64,000 nucleotides of DNA, taken from NCBI GenBank assembly GCA_031548435.1, contig JAVBRA010000001.1, forward strand, positions 1 to 64,000. The letters run 5' to 3'. Every line of letters starts with the position of its first letter. The stretch's first letter is position 1. Position numbers and translations under genes: made by a program. The stretch is from JAVBRA01 sp031548435. Lineage in GTDB: Bacteria > Bacteroidota > Bacteroidia > Bacteroidales > Rikenellaceae. Shown piece by piece: positions 9,305-18,235 of the stretch. The notes below the pieces were generated by a model, which worked only from the letters and a program-made list of their open reading frames with translations, was not told where the DNA came from and made no database searches.

Positions 9305-10402
9305 ATGATGATAATGAAGACCTACCGGATACTGACCATCAATCCCGGATCGACCTCGACCAAGATCGCCCTTTACGAGGGCGAGACCGAGGTGTTCTCC
9401 AAAACGCTGCGCCACAGCAACGACGAACTGGCTCCCTTTGCCCGGATCACCGACCAGTTCTGTTTCCGCAAGGATATCATAATGAAAGAGATGAAAGAGC
9501 AGGGGGTTGACATCGCCACGCTCGATGCCATTGTGGGGCGGGGAGGCTTCCTGAAGCCGATCCCGTCGGGGGTATACCGGGTGAACGAGGCGATGAAAAA
9601 CGACCTGGTGGAGGCTGCCGTCGAGCACGCCTCGAACCTGGGGGCGCTGATCGCAGCCGACATGGCCGGCGGCATCGACGGGTGCGGGGCTTATATCGCC
9701 GACCCGATCGTGGTGGACGAAATGGAGGATGTGGCGCGGGTGTCGGGCCATCCTGAATTCAGCCGGCTGTCGGTATTCCACGCCTTGAACCAGAAGGCCA
9801 TCTCGCGCGTGTATGCCGAATCGGTGGGGAAAAAATACGAAGAGCTGAACCTGATCGTGGCCCATATGGGCGGCGGCATTTCGGTGGGGGCTCACCGCAA
9901 AGGGCGCATCGTCGATGTGAACAACGCCATCGACGGCGAGGGGCCTTTCTCGCCCGAACGTGCCGGTACGCTCCCTGCCGGACAGCTGGCGGCCCTGTGC
10001 TTCAGCGGCAGGTACACTTATCCCGAGATCAAGAAAATGATCAATGGCGCCGGCGGACTGGTGGCCCATCTGGGCATCAACGAGGCGCACGTGGCGGTGA
10101 AGCACGCGCTCGACGGCGAGGCCGACTACAAACTGATCGTGGACGCCATGTCGTACAACGTGGGCAAGCACATCGGGGCGATGGCGGCCGTGCTCGGCGG
10201 GCGGGTCGATGCGATCATCCTTACCGGCGGCATTGCCTACAATCCGATGGTGACCGATTACATCGGGGCGATGGTGGGCTTCATCGCCCCGGTCAGGGTG
10301 TATGCGGGCGAAGACGAGATGAAAGCACTGGCCATGAACGGCCTGGGGGTGCTCACCGGCAAACTGGAACCGAAAGAGTACGGCCGGGCAGAGGCCGAAT
10401 AG
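9305..10402 (+). CDS. buk: Butyrate kinase-type acyl kinase
   Basis: This 365-residue ASKHA kinase of the Buk branch phosphorylates short-chain carboxylates or makes ATP from acyl phosphates. Signatures are LTINPGSTSTKIALYE at the N-terminus, VGRGGFLKPIPSGVYRVNE, NQKAISRVYAE, LIVAHMGGGISVGAH, and IILTGGIAYNPMV. Butyrate, isobutyrate and other branched acids are possible substrates; sequence alone does not tell. Its usual partner phosphotransbutyrylase (ptb) is not in the window. ATGs at 9305, 9308 and 9314 are all in frame and the true start is not certain. It follows ackA by 24 bases. Confidence 0.9.
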   Translation: MMIMKTYRILTINPGSTSTKIALYEGETEVFSKTLRHSNDELAPFARITDQFCFRKDIIMKEMKEQGVDIATLDAIVGRGGFLKPIPSGVYRVNEAMKNDLVEAAVEHASNLGALIAADMAGGIDGCGAYIADPIVVDEMEDVARVSGHPEFSRLSVFHALNQKAISRVYAESVGKKYEELNLIVAHMGGGISVGAHRKGRIVDVNNAIDGEGPFSPERAGTLPAGQLAALCFSGRYTYPEIKKMINGAGGLVAHLGINEAHVAVKHALDGEADYKLIVDAMSYNVGKHIGAMAAVLGGRVDAIILTGGIAYNPMVTDYIGAMVGFIAPVRVYAGEDEMKALAMNGLGVLTGKLEPKEYGRAEAE

Positions 10403-10633
10403 AAAAACGGAGGCTTTGATGTGTCTTTCCGCCTTGCAGGTGGTTGCGGATGAAAAAAGGGGCGTCGATCATAAAAGCGTCGGGGCTGTCATAATTTTTC
10501 CGGAAAGAGCGCGTTAATGAAATATAAAGGGTCGCAAGAGGCCCGGAAAAAACGGATTCTTCCCATCCTGCGCGGTTCCGGCGTGGTCGGTGGGGATTCC
10601 GGCGTTTTATTATTATGAACAGTTAGGTATTTT

Positions 10634-12454
10634 ATGGGAAAAGGATTGAAGGCAGGCGTCACACTTTTGCTGGCGTTCGTATGTTCTACCGCCTATTCTC
10701 AAAAAGTGCAGGTGAGCGTCTCTTCGCCCCGTGCGGTGGAGGTGGGCAAGCTTTTCAATGTCTCGTTCATCTCCAATGTCCGGCCCGACGATTTTGCCGC
10801 CCCTGATTTCAAAGGGGTCGAGGTCGTTTCGGGGCCGGTGGCCTCGAACGGTTATTCGGTGAGCATCGACAGCCGGGGCAATATGGTGCAGGACGAGAAA
10901 TACAGCTTTACCTATACTTTTGTGTCCCGGGAGGAGGGGCGGATCACGATCCCCTCCGCCACGTTTGTGATCGAGGACAGGAATTACAAGACCAATTCCA
11001 CCGATATCGAGGCCGTTGTCAACCGTTCGGCCCCGGCCGCAACCACGCAGCAGGATGCGTCTGCGAGCCAGCCGCGTGTCAATCCGGCAGCCGAGATCCG
11101 TGACGACGACATTCTTTTGCGCGTGCTTGTCAGCCGTTCCGAGTTGTACAAGGGTGAAGCCCTGAGAGTGCGTATCAAGCTGTATACCACGCTGCCGTTG
11201 CGCGAGAGCGAGATGCATTTTCCGCAGTTCAATGGTTTCTGGGTGCATGAGTTCAGCACCGCAGGCGAGCAATGGGAGCGCGAGACATACAACGGCCGGG
11301 TATACGATTCGAAAATTTACAGGGACTGCCTGATTTTCCCGCAGCAAAGCGGGCGCATCCAGTTGGAGCGTTCCGATATGGAAGTCTATGCCTCGTTCAC
11401 CGAGATGCAGTCGCGCGGCGTGTTCGCGATAGCGGTGCGGAAGGAAGTGATGCGCAAGGTGGTGGCGCCGCCCGTGCTGATCAACGTCAAAGAGCTGCCC
11501 TCGGGCGCGCCCGAGTCGTTCAACGGCGCGGTGGGACGCTATAACATCACCTCCAACATCAGCGCCACCGACCTGACGGCCAACTCGTCGGGCACCTACA
11601 CCATCACCGTTTCGGGTACGGGCAACATCAACTTCATGGACCCGGTGACGGTCGACCTGCCCTCGTCGTTCGAGAAATACAACGTCAAGGTCACCGACGA
11701 CATCACCAACTCGTCAGGCGGCATGGAGGGCACGCGCAAATTCGAATACCCGTTCATCGCCCGCGCTGAGGGCCGGTATGTCGTTCCGCCGGCCAAACTC
11801 ACCTATTTCGATCCGGAAACAAAAAAGTACCAGACCATATATACCAAGGAGTTCAACGTGTCGGTGACCAGAGACCCCGCTTCGGGGCAGGCTTCCGGGG
11901 GTGCCCGGACGGGAGTGGTGAAGGAAGACCTGCAAATACTGGGCAGCGACGTGAGGTACATCTACACGGGCGATGTGCGGTTTGCGAAGGGGTGCCCGGT
12001 GTTGATATGGACATGGAAATACGTGGCCCTGTTGGCCATTTTGCTGCTGTTGTTCTTTGTGTTGCTGGCGCTGTTGCGCAGGCGCATGTCCGTTCGCCGC
12101 GACCAGAAGCGGATGCGTACCCGCGGGGCGAACAAAATGGCCCTGCGCCGATTGAGGCAGGCCAAAAGGCATATGGACGACGACCGCCGCAACGAGTTCT
12201 ACGAAGAAGTGCTCAAGGCGTTGTGGGGCTACATGGGCGACCGGCTGCTGATTCCCGTGTGCGACCTGTCGAAAGACCGCATCGTGGAAGTCCTTGCCCA
12301 TCGCCAGGTGCCGCAAGGGTATGTGGGGCAGTTTGTGGATGTGGTGTCGGAGTGCGAATTCGCCCGGTACGCCCCGTCGTCCCATGCCAACGTAGCCAAG
12401 GTGTATGCCGAAGCGGTGGAGGTTATCTCACGGGTCGAGGCTTCGCTGAAGTAG
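10634..12454 (+). CDS. batD: BatD family protein (Bacteroides aerotolerance)
   Basis: This 606-residue exported membrane protein has a signal peptide (about residues 1-22, ending AYSQ). A large periplasmic region of Ig-like beta domains follows, with conserved blocks RAVEVGKLFNVSF, SYTFVSREEGRITIPSA-type segments and RYNITSNISATDLTANSSG. One TM helix follows near residues 458-476 (VALLAILLLLFFVLLALL), then a cytoplasmic helical tail. BatD belongs to the bat operon linked to aerotolerance in Bacteroides fragilis, which usually includes moxR and the VWA-domain proteins BatA/BatB. Those are absent here, so only the D-E part is present locally. batE follows after 153 bases. Confidence 0.88.
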   Translation: MGKGLKAGVTLLLAFVCSTAYSQKVQVSVSSPRAVEVGKLFNVSFISNVRPDDFAAPDFKGVEVVSGPVASNGYSVSIDSRGNMVQDEKYSFTYTFVSREEGRITIPSATFVIEDRNYKTNSTDIEAVVNRSAPAATTQQDASASQPRVNPAAEIRDDDILLRVLVSRSELYKGEALRVRIKLYTTLPLRESEMHFPQFNGFWVHEFSTAGEQWERETYNGRVYDSKIYRDCLIFPQQSGRIQLERSDMEVYASFTEMQSRGVFAIAVRKEVMRKVVAPPVLINVKELPSGAPESFNGAVGRYNITSNISATDLTANSSGTYTITVSGTGNINFMDPVTVDLPSSFEKYNVKVTDDITNSSGGMEGTRKFEYPFIARAEGRYVVPPAKLTYFDPETKKYQTIYTKEFNVSVTRDPASGQASGGARTGVVKEDLQILGSDVRYIYTGDVRFAKGCPVLIWTWKYVALLAILLLLFFVLLALLRRRMSVRRDQKRMRTRGANKMALRRLRQAKRHMDDDRRNEFYEEVLKALWGYMGDRLLIPVCDLSKDRIVEVLAHRQVPQGYVGQFVDVVSECEFARYAPSSHANVAKVYAEAVEVISRVEASLK

Positions 12455-12607
12455 GTTGAATGTATGGCGGCGCACCGTATTGATCTTCGCGGGCGGGCGG
12501 CGCACCTCGGTAAAAATAAAAACGAGATTCCCGGTCCGGCGCATTCTGTGCACGATTGGGAAGAGGGGGATTTGTTAGAATTTCAGGGAAATTCTGGAGA
12601 GAGGAAT

Positions 12608-13378
12608 ATGAGAAAATTTGTTTTGGCTTTTGTGGTTGCGTTGATTGCGACGGTGGGGCGGGGGTTTGCCGCCGATGCCAATCCGTCGGAGCTGTGGCAG
12701 AGGGCCAACAACGCATACGAACGGGGCGAGTACGAGTCGGCGGCGGCGCTGTACGAACAGATCGCCCAGGCGGGCTATGCCGATGCGCGGCTGTTTTATA
12801 ATCTGGGCAACGCCTATTACAAACTGGAGCAGACCGGCAAGGCGGTGCTCAACTACAACCGGGCTTTGCGCCTCGATCCTTCGGACGAGAATACGAAGGC
12901 GAACCTGAACCTGGCCAACGCCCGCACGGTTGACAACATCGACCAGGCGCCCGTGTTTTTCCTCAAGCGCTGGATCGTCGGCCTGCGGCAGGGGATCAGC
13001 AGCAACCAATGGGCCGTGGTGAGCATTGCGCTGTTCGTGCTGATGTTGGCCGCCCTGCTGTTGTTTCTGTTGTCGCCTCGGTTGCCGTGGCGCAAAACGG
13101 GCTTTTGGGGCGCGATGCTGTGTGCGGCGGCGTTTGCGTTTGCGGTGATCTTCTCGTCGAAGCAAAAGGCCGAGGAACTCAATCCCTGCGAGGCGATTGT
13201 GATGAATACCGCAGCGCCGGTGAAAAGTTCGCCCGACTACAACAGCACCGATATTTTCCTGTTGCACGAGGGGACGAAGGTGCGCCTGGTGCGCCGTCAG
13301 TCGGGGTGGTTCGAGATTCGGCTGGCCAACGGCAGCGTGGGTTGGATCGAGGAAGGGGCCGTTGAAGTGATCGATTAG
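12608..13378 (+). CDS. batE: BatE-like TPR and SH3 domain protein
   Basis: This 256-residue exported protein starts at the ATG giving MRKFVLAFVVALI, a signal peptide cleaved near GFAADA. The upstream 48 codons of open frame look non-coding and are preceded by no promoter. TPR repeats follow (ELWQRANNAYERGEYESAAALYEQI, LFYNLGNAYYKLEQTGKAVLNYNRAL), then two TM helices (about residues 143-162 and 169-187). A C-terminal bacterial SH3 domain ends the protein (VMNTAAPVKSSPDYNS to GSVGWIEEGAVEVI). This order is typical of BatE. recR follows 6 bases later and is probably in the same transcript. Confidence 0.85.
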   Translation: MRKFVLAFVVALIATVGRGFAADANPSELWQRANNAYERGEYESAAALYEQIAQAGYADARLFYNLGNAYYKLEQTGKAVLNYNRALRLDPSDENTKANLNLANARTVDNIDQAPVFFLKRWIVGLRQGISSNQWAVVSIALFVLMLAALLLFLLSPRLPWRKTGFWGAMLCAAAFAFAVIFSSKQKAEELNPCEAIVMNTAAPVKSSPDYNSTDIFLLHEGTKVRLVRRQSGWFEIRLANGSVGWIEEGAVEVID

Positions 13379-13384
13379 CGCGGT

Positions 13385-13978
13385 ATGTCGAAGTTGCTGG
13401 AACGTGTGGTGGACGAGTTGTCGAAATTGCCCGGAGTGGGCAAGCGGACGGCTATGCGCTTTTCGCTGCACCTGCTGCGTCAGGGCGGCGAGGAAGTCGA
13501 GGCGCTTGCCCGTTCGATTACAAACTTCCGCAACGGCATCAAATTCTGCGCCCACTGCAATAACCTTTCCGACACCGATCTCTGCCCCGTATGCGCCGAT
13601 CGCGCCCGCGACCGCACGGTGGTGTGCGTGGTGGAGCAGGTGCGCGATGTGATGTCGATCGAGAACACCATGCAGTACAAGGGATTGTACCATGTGCTGG
13701 GAGGCGTGATTTCGCCCATGATGGGAATCGGGCCGTCGGATCTGAAAATCGACCTGTTGCTCGAAAACATCGCCCGCCACGGGGTGAAGGAGGTGATCCT
13801 GGCCCTGGGTACGACCATCGAGGGCGAAACCACCTCGTACTACATTTCACGCAAACTCCAGGGTGCGGAGGTGAAGATCAGCTCCATCGCGCGCGGCATC
13901 GGCTTCGGCGACGAGCTGGAATATGCCGATGAACTGACCATTATCCATGCCATCAACAACCGCATTCCGTTGAAATAA
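13385..13978 (+). CDS. recR: Recombination mediator RecR
   Basis: This 197-residue cytoplasmic DNA-repair protein works with RecF and RecO to load RecA on gapped DNA. It shows a helix-hairpin-helix (ELSKLPGVGKRTAMRFS), a Cys4 zinc finger (CAHCNNLSDTDLCPVC), a Toprim domain (VVCVVEQVRDVMSIENT, then LGTTIEGETTSYYIS) and the C-terminal ISSIARGIGFGDELEYAD segment. Length is normal. It starts 6 bases after batE. Confidence 0.97.
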   Translation: MSKLLERVVDELSKLPGVGKRTAMRFSLHLLRQGGEEVEALARSITNFRNGIKFCAHCNNLSDTDLCPVCADRARDRTVVCVVEQVRDVMSIENTMQYKGLYHVLGGVISPMMGIGPSDLKIDLLLENIARHGVKEVILALGTTIEGETTSYYISRKLQGAEVKISSIARGIGFGDELEYADELTIIHAINNRIPLK

Positions 13979-14031
13979 GTTTTTCTTTTTTATTAATAAG
14001 TGGGCCGAAGGGCCCTCCCGATTCGTACGTT

Positions 14032-15240
14032 ATGTTTATTGTTTTTCTGGCTTCGATGCTGCTGGTTTCGGCGGGCATCGATCTTTATTTGTACCGGGCT
14101 TACGCCGTGCGGGTGCCCATTCGGCAACGTTACGGGGTGATGATGGCCGTGGCCGCTTTCGCCGCCGTCGACCTGCTGTTCGTGGCTACGCTGGTGTCGG
14201 CCTATTACGCACCCCGGTTCAACTCGCAGGGGCAGGTGTGGACGATGATGTGGGTGGTCTTCGCTTTCTTCCTGAGTTTTTCTTCGCGTTTCTTTTTTGT
14301 GTTGGTTTCGGCCCCGGGAGTGCTGTTCTCAAAAAGAGGGACGCCGGCGCGCAGGGTGTTCGATTGCGTTGCTTTTGTGGCGGCGGGGACGGTTGCGGCA
14401 CTGATGCTCAAAGGGGCCCTTTATGACCGTAATAACCTGGTCGTTAAAGAGATTGTCATCACTTCAGATAAACTGCCCGCTTCGTTCGACGGGTTTCGGG
14501 TGGTATTTTTCTCCGATGTCCATCTGGGCAATATGCCGCCCCGGAGCAGGCTGGCGGAGCGGATGGTGGAGCGGATCAACTCGCTCGATGCCGATGTCGT
14601 GGTCAACGGCGGCGATCTGGTGAATATGTACGACGGCGAACTGACCCCGAAGATGATGGAGATTCTTTCGGGCCTCAAGGCTGTCCACGGGGTTTATTCG
14701 GTCGAGGGGAACCATGACATGGGAACCTATATCAAGGACACCTCTTACTCGGCCCGCAGCCTGTCGTCGCTGTTGAACAAACAACGACGCATGGGATGGA
14801 ATATGCTGTTGGACAGCACGGTGTATCTGCATCGGGGCGGCGATTCCATTTCGTTGAGCGGGGTCAGGTATGCCTCGGGAAGATGGTTTGATGAAATGCC
14901 CGACGACAACCTCGATCAATGCTATGCGGGAGTGAACGACAGCCTGTTCAATATGCTTGTGGCCCATACGCCCACCATATGGGGTGCGGTACGGGCCAAA
15001 GGGCGTTCCGATCTGATGCTGTCGGGCCACATCCACTCCATGCAGATGAAATTCAGACTGTTCGGATGGGAGTGGTCGCCGGCCCGGCTCCGGTATCCCG
15101 AATGGTCGGGGCTGTACGAGAAAGACGGCCGCCGGCTCTATATCAACGACGGCATCGGCTGCGTGTTGTACCCGATGCGCATTGCCGTCCCGCCGGAAAT
15201 TACGCTTATCGTGCTGAAAAGCTCCTCCGGTTCGTTTTGA
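14032..15240 (+). CDS. Membrane-anchored calcineurin-like metallophosphoesterase
   Basis: This 402-residue protein has an N-terminal block of about four TM helices (within residues 1-130) and a metallophosphoesterase domain from about residue 150. All metal-ligand motifs are visible: FFSDVHLGN (Asp near residue 161), NGGDLVN, VEGNHDMG, LVAHTP and LSGHIHSMQM, followed by INDGIG. This layout matches the YkoQ/YpbG-type membrane phosphoesterases. The substrate is unknown; lipid or cell-wall precursors are possible. It follows recR after 53 bases. Confidence 0.88.
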   Translation: MFIVFLASMLLVSAGIDLYLYRAYAVRVPIRQRYGVMMAVAAFAAVDLLFVATLVSAYYAPRFNSQGQVWTMMWVVFAFFLSFSSRFFFVLVSAPGVLFSKRGTPARRVFDCVAFVAAGTVAALMLKGALYDRNNLVVKEIVITSDKLPASFDGFRVVFFSDVHLGNMPPRSRLAERMVERINSLDADVVVNGGDLVNMYDGELTPKMMEILSGLKAVHGVYSVEGNHDMGTYIKDTSYSARSLSSLLNKQRRMGWNMLLDSTVYLHRGGDSISLSGVRYASGRWFDEMPDDNLDQCYAGVNDSLFNMLVAHTPTIWGAVRAKGRSDLMLSGHIHSMQMKFRLFGWEWSPARLRYPEWSGLYEKDGRRLYINDGIGCVLYPMRIAVPPEITLIVLKSSSGSF

Positions 15241-15423
15241 ACAGAAACAACATTTATCGCTTCCGAGCAAGGCGCCCGGCTGAAAAAAACGGGAGCCGGC
15301 TTGTTGCCGAAAAGTGTTGTTTTACCGGACGTTATCAGGCGCATCATTAAAGGAGTCCATGATTCCGACAATAAAAGAGGTCGCACCTCCCCTGCGGGTG
15401 TTGTCTGGCAGGATTCGTTTTTT

Positions 15424-15432
15424 TACATTTGT
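15424..15432 (+). promoter_or_regulatory. Bacteroidetes -7 box
   Basis: TACATTTGT lies 18 bases before the ATG of the alkaline-phosphatase-like gene. A TTGT at 15399-15402 sits at the expected -33 distance. It decides the start, since the open frame upstream would begin before the promoter. Confidence 0.55.
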
Positions 15433-15450
15433 GCGATCAACTTGAATAAT

Positions 15451-17082
15451 ATGTGGAAACGGTTTGTTTTGGCGGTGGCGGGCGTCGTGCCGTCCGTGGT
15501 TTGCGCGGCGAAGGAGGAGCATCGGCCCCGGCTGGTGGTGCAGGTGGTGGTGAGCCAGATGAGGTACGAGGATTATGTGAGGTTCTCGAAAAACTATTCG
15601 GCAACGGGTTTCAAACTGATGGCGCAGGCCGGGGCCGAATGCGATAACGCGCGTTACAACTACATGATAACCAACACTCCGGCCGGGTTGGCGACGATCA
15701 CCACGGGGTCGAACCCGTCGACGCACGGCATTGTGTCGGACAAGTGGCTCAATTATACCACCAACGCCCTGATCCCGGTGATCGACGACGACAACTATTT
15801 CGGGTTGGGGTGCGACGAGACCGACGGTCAGTTCTCTCCTTACAACCTGGTGGCCGAAACTGTCGGCGACGGGCTGAAAGCGCAGAACCGGTCGTCGAAA
15901 GTGGTGAGCATAGCCCTCACGCCGCAGTCGTCGGTGATCAGCGGAGGCGCGCTGGCCGACTACGCTTTCTGGTTCGACATCCATTCGGGCAACTGGGTCA
16001 CCAGCACCTATTATTGTCAGGATTTGCCGCTCTGGGTCGGAAAATACAACACGCAGCGCTATCCGGCCACATGCTGCGCCGTGCCGTGGGAGAATTACAC
16101 CCATTTCCGCAACTACCTTTGCACCGAAACCAAAGAGATGGTAACCAACGGGGCCAGGAACTCGACCGTGGGGAACATCGCCTCGGGCGTGGCGTCGGTG
16201 TTTAAGGGGACACCCGAGATCCAGTACCGCCGCCTGCTCGAAACGCCCTCCGGCAACGACGCCCTGATGGAGTTTGCCAAACAGACGGTGATCCAGGAGC
16301 AGATGGGGGCCGACGAAACCCCCGATATGCTGTTGCTGACGCTCGACCCGCACCGCTACATCGGCGAAAAGTACGGCACCGAATCGGCCGAACTTGAAGA
16401 CAGCTATTACCGTACCGATAAATTCATGGCCGACCTGATCGAGTTTCTGGACGTGCAGGTGGGCAAAGAGAAATACCTGTTGGTGGTCACCTCCGACCAC
16501 GGCATGAGCAACACCGCCCCGAAATATTCGCGGCAGGAGCCGAAACTGTTCGGCGTGCTTCAGTTTAAGCTGATACTCAACGGATTCCTCAATACGCAAT
16601 ACGGCATGGACAATTGGGTGGTGTTTTACAACAGCCGCCATATTTACCTCAACCGCAACCTGATCTATAAGAACAACCTGTCGCTGGCCGAGGTGCAGAA
16701 CCAGGTGGCCAACTTCGCGTTGCAGTTCCGGGGCGTGTCGGCGGCGGTCACCTCTTCGGCGTTGCAGGCTTCGTATTTTGCGGGTGGCGACGTCCATAAA
16801 ATCCAGAACGGCTTCTCGCCCAGGCATTCGGGCGATGTGATCCTGAACTTCTTCCCGGGGTGGATCGAAGAGGTCGAGGGACGGGTTTCGATGTCCGAGT
16901 CGATGTATGAATACGACGTGCATGTGCCGCTGCTGCTGTACGGGTTCGGAATCCGGGGCGCCCGGCTGGAGCGCGACGTCGATATGACCGACCTGGCCCC
17001 GTCGGTGGCCAAGATACTCGATATTCCGCGTCCCAACGCCGCCACCGGACGGGTGATCCCCGAGGTGCTCAGGGGGCAGTAG
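15451..17082 (+). CDS. Secreted alkaline-phosphatase-superfamily phosphatase/phosphodiesterase
   Basis: This 543-residue protein has a signal peptide (MWKRFVLAVAGVVPSVVCA). The start is placed at the ATG 19 bases after a -7 box. The fold is the alkaline phosphatase superfamily, related to PafA and nucleotide pyrophosphatase/phosphodiesterase enzymes. It has the nucleophile region NTPAGLATITTGSNPSTHG (a Thr is the likely nucleophile), the metal-binding VVTSDHGMS near residue 350, and VHVPLLLYGFG and MTDLAPSVAKIL near the end. It is predicted to be periplasmic and to release phosphate from organic phosphates; exact substrates cannot be read from sequence. sufE follows after 46 bases. Confidence 0.85.
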   Translation: MWKRFVLAVAGVVPSVVCAAKEEHRPRLVVQVVVSQMRYEDYVRFSKNYSATGFKLMAQAGAECDNARYNYMITNTPAGLATITTGSNPSTHGIVSDKWLNYTTNALIPVIDDDNYFGLGCDETDGQFSPYNLVAETVGDGLKAQNRSSKVVSIALTPQSSVISGGALADYAFWFDIHSGNWVTSTYYCQDLPLWVGKYNTQRYPATCCAVPWENYTHFRNYLCTETKEMVTNGARNSTVGNIASGVASVFKGTPEIQYRRLLETPSGNDALMEFAKQTVIQEQMGADETPDMLLLTLDPHRYIGEKYGTESAELEDSYYRTDKFMADLIEFLDVQVGKEKYLLVVTSDHGMSNTAPKYSRQEPKLFGVLQFKLILNGFLNTQYGMDNWVVFYNSRHIYLNRNLIYKNNLSLAEVQNQVANFALQFRGVSAAVTSSALQASYFAGGDVHKIQNGFSPRHSGDVILNFFPGWIEEVEGRVSMSESMYEYDVHVPLLLYGFGIRGARLERDVDMTDLAPSVAKILDIPRPNAATGRVIPEVLRGQ

Positions 17083-17128
17083 GCGGTCGGGCACGGCGAT
17101 TGCATCGGACGATAAAAACAACAGGAAA

Positions 17129-17551
17129 ATGACCATAAACGAAATACAAGACCGGATCATCGCGGAATTTTCCGTGTTCGACGACTGGATGGACCGCTAC
17201 AACTACCTGATCGACCTGGGAAACGCCCTCGCACCGCTGGATGGCGCCAAACGCACCGACACCTACCTGATCAAAGGGTGCCAGTCGCGCGTGTGGCTCG
17301 ATGCCGAATACCGGGACGGCAAGGTGTTCTATATGGCCGACAGCGACGCCATCATCACCAAGGGCATCGTGTCGCTGCTGATCGAGGTGCTGAGCGGGCA
17401 TACCGCCCAGGAAATCATCGACAGCGATCTTTATTTCATCGACCGCATCGGGCTGAAAGAGAACCTGTCGCCCACGCGTGCCAACGGGCTGCTGGCAATG
17501 ATCAAGCAAATGAAACTTTATGCCATGGCTTTTAAAAGCAAAGGGGCGTAG
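17129..17551 (+). CDS. sufE: Cysteine desulfuration protein SufE
   Basis: This 140-residue cytoplasmic protein accepts persulfide sulfur from a cysteine desulfurase (SufS) for Fe-S cluster assembly. The family pattern is clear: FDDWMDRYNYLIDLG at the N-terminus, the active-site loop LIKGCQSRVW with the acceptor Cys, and LSPTRANGLLAMIKQMK at the end. It is not accompanied by sufBCDS here. A SufT-like gene 125 bases downstream makes this a small Fe-S group. Confidence 0.95.
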   Translation: MTINEIQDRIIAEFSVFDDWMDRYNYLIDLGNALAPLDGAKRTDTYLIKGCQSRVWLDAEYRDGKVFYMADSDAIITKGIVSLLIEVLSGHTAQEIIDSDLYFIDRIGLKENLSPTRANGLLAMIKQMKLYAMAFKSKGA

Positions 17552-17676
17552 TCTTTTTGGCTATTCCCTGTTTTGTTCCGGAACAGCCCCGAAGAAGTTT
17601 CCGGGCAGAGGCGCAGTGGTTGTCGTCGGAGGTGCGGCTTCTTTTTAAAGTATGACAAAAAATTAAACAACATCCA

Positions 17677-18000
17677 ATGGTTACGCCCGATCAGATACTG
17701 AAAATGGAAGAGGATATCGTCCTCACGCTCAAAAATATATACGACCCTGAGATCCCGGTCAATATCTACGACCTGGGGCTGATTTACGAGGTGGACGTCG
17801 AGCCCGACGGCACGGCCAATATCCGCATGACCCTCACCGCTCCCAACTGCCCGATGGCCGACGAGCTGCTGAGGCAGGTCAATGAAGAAGTGAAAAAGGT
17901 GGAGGGAGTGACCTCGGTCAACATTACCCTGACGTTCGACCCGCCGTGGGATCGGAGCATGATCTCGCAGGAGGCCCTGCTGGATCTGGGGTTGTTATAA
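17677..18000 (+). CDS. SufT-like MIP18 (DUF59) Fe-S assembly protein
   Basis: This 107-residue cytoplasmic protein is a stand-alone DUF59/MIP18 domain. It contains DPEIPVNIYDLGLIY, the TLTAPNCPMAD loop with the conserved Cys, and TFDPPWDRSMIS. Members (SufT, PaaD, eukaryotic MIP18) help deliver or mature Fe-S clusters. Proximity to sufE supports that role. The start ATG is preceded by AT-rich sequence without a strong Shine-Dalgarno, as is usual in Bacteroidetes. Confidence 0.9.
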   Translation: MVTPDQILKMEEDIVLTLKNIYDPEIPVNIYDLGLIYEVDVEPDGTANIRMTLTAPNCPMADELLRQVNEEVKKVEGVTSVNITLTFDPPWDRSMISQEALLDLGLL

Positions 18001-18075
18001 CCGTGAGCGTCTGCGGATAGATTGTTGTTTTTATCTAAAATAATCAACTGTACGAAAAGATTATTTTGTGAAAAT

Positions 18076-18106
18076 TACCCAGGGCATACACCGGGGTATT
18101 TTTTTT
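18076..18106 (+). terminator. Terminator after the SufT-like gene
   Basis: An 8-bp stem with one mismatch (TACCCAGG with CCGGGGTA) has a 7-base loop and is followed by eight T. It lies 75 bases after the stop codon. Confidence 0.7.
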
Positions 18107-18108
18107 AT

Positions 18109-18117
18109 TACCTTTGA
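18109..18117 (+). promoter_or_regulatory. Bacteroidetes -7 box for the GSCFA gene
   Basis: TACCTTTGA matches TAnnTTTG immediately after the preceding terminator, 118 bases before the GSCFA start. No clear -33 element is seen. Confidence 0.4.
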
Positions 18118-18235
18118 TGGAAATAAATTGGTTGTTGTGATAGAAAATGGCACGAAATTTGATCATTTTTCCAAATAAATTGAATGTTCGCCTTGGATCG
18201 GGGAGCAGGACCGTGAATTAAAGGATAGAACGATT

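Noticed and set aside
8081..10171. 696-codon minus-strand frame across ackA and buk
   Set aside because: It spans two well-conserved sense genes and their junction. Its composition (HRHVRLVD, GHHHLHLRF) is that of a shadow frame.
10106..10419. Arg/Gly-rich plus-strand frame inside the end of buk
   Set aside because: It is an out-of-frame reading of buk with low-complexity RRxRR content; buk itself is conserved here.
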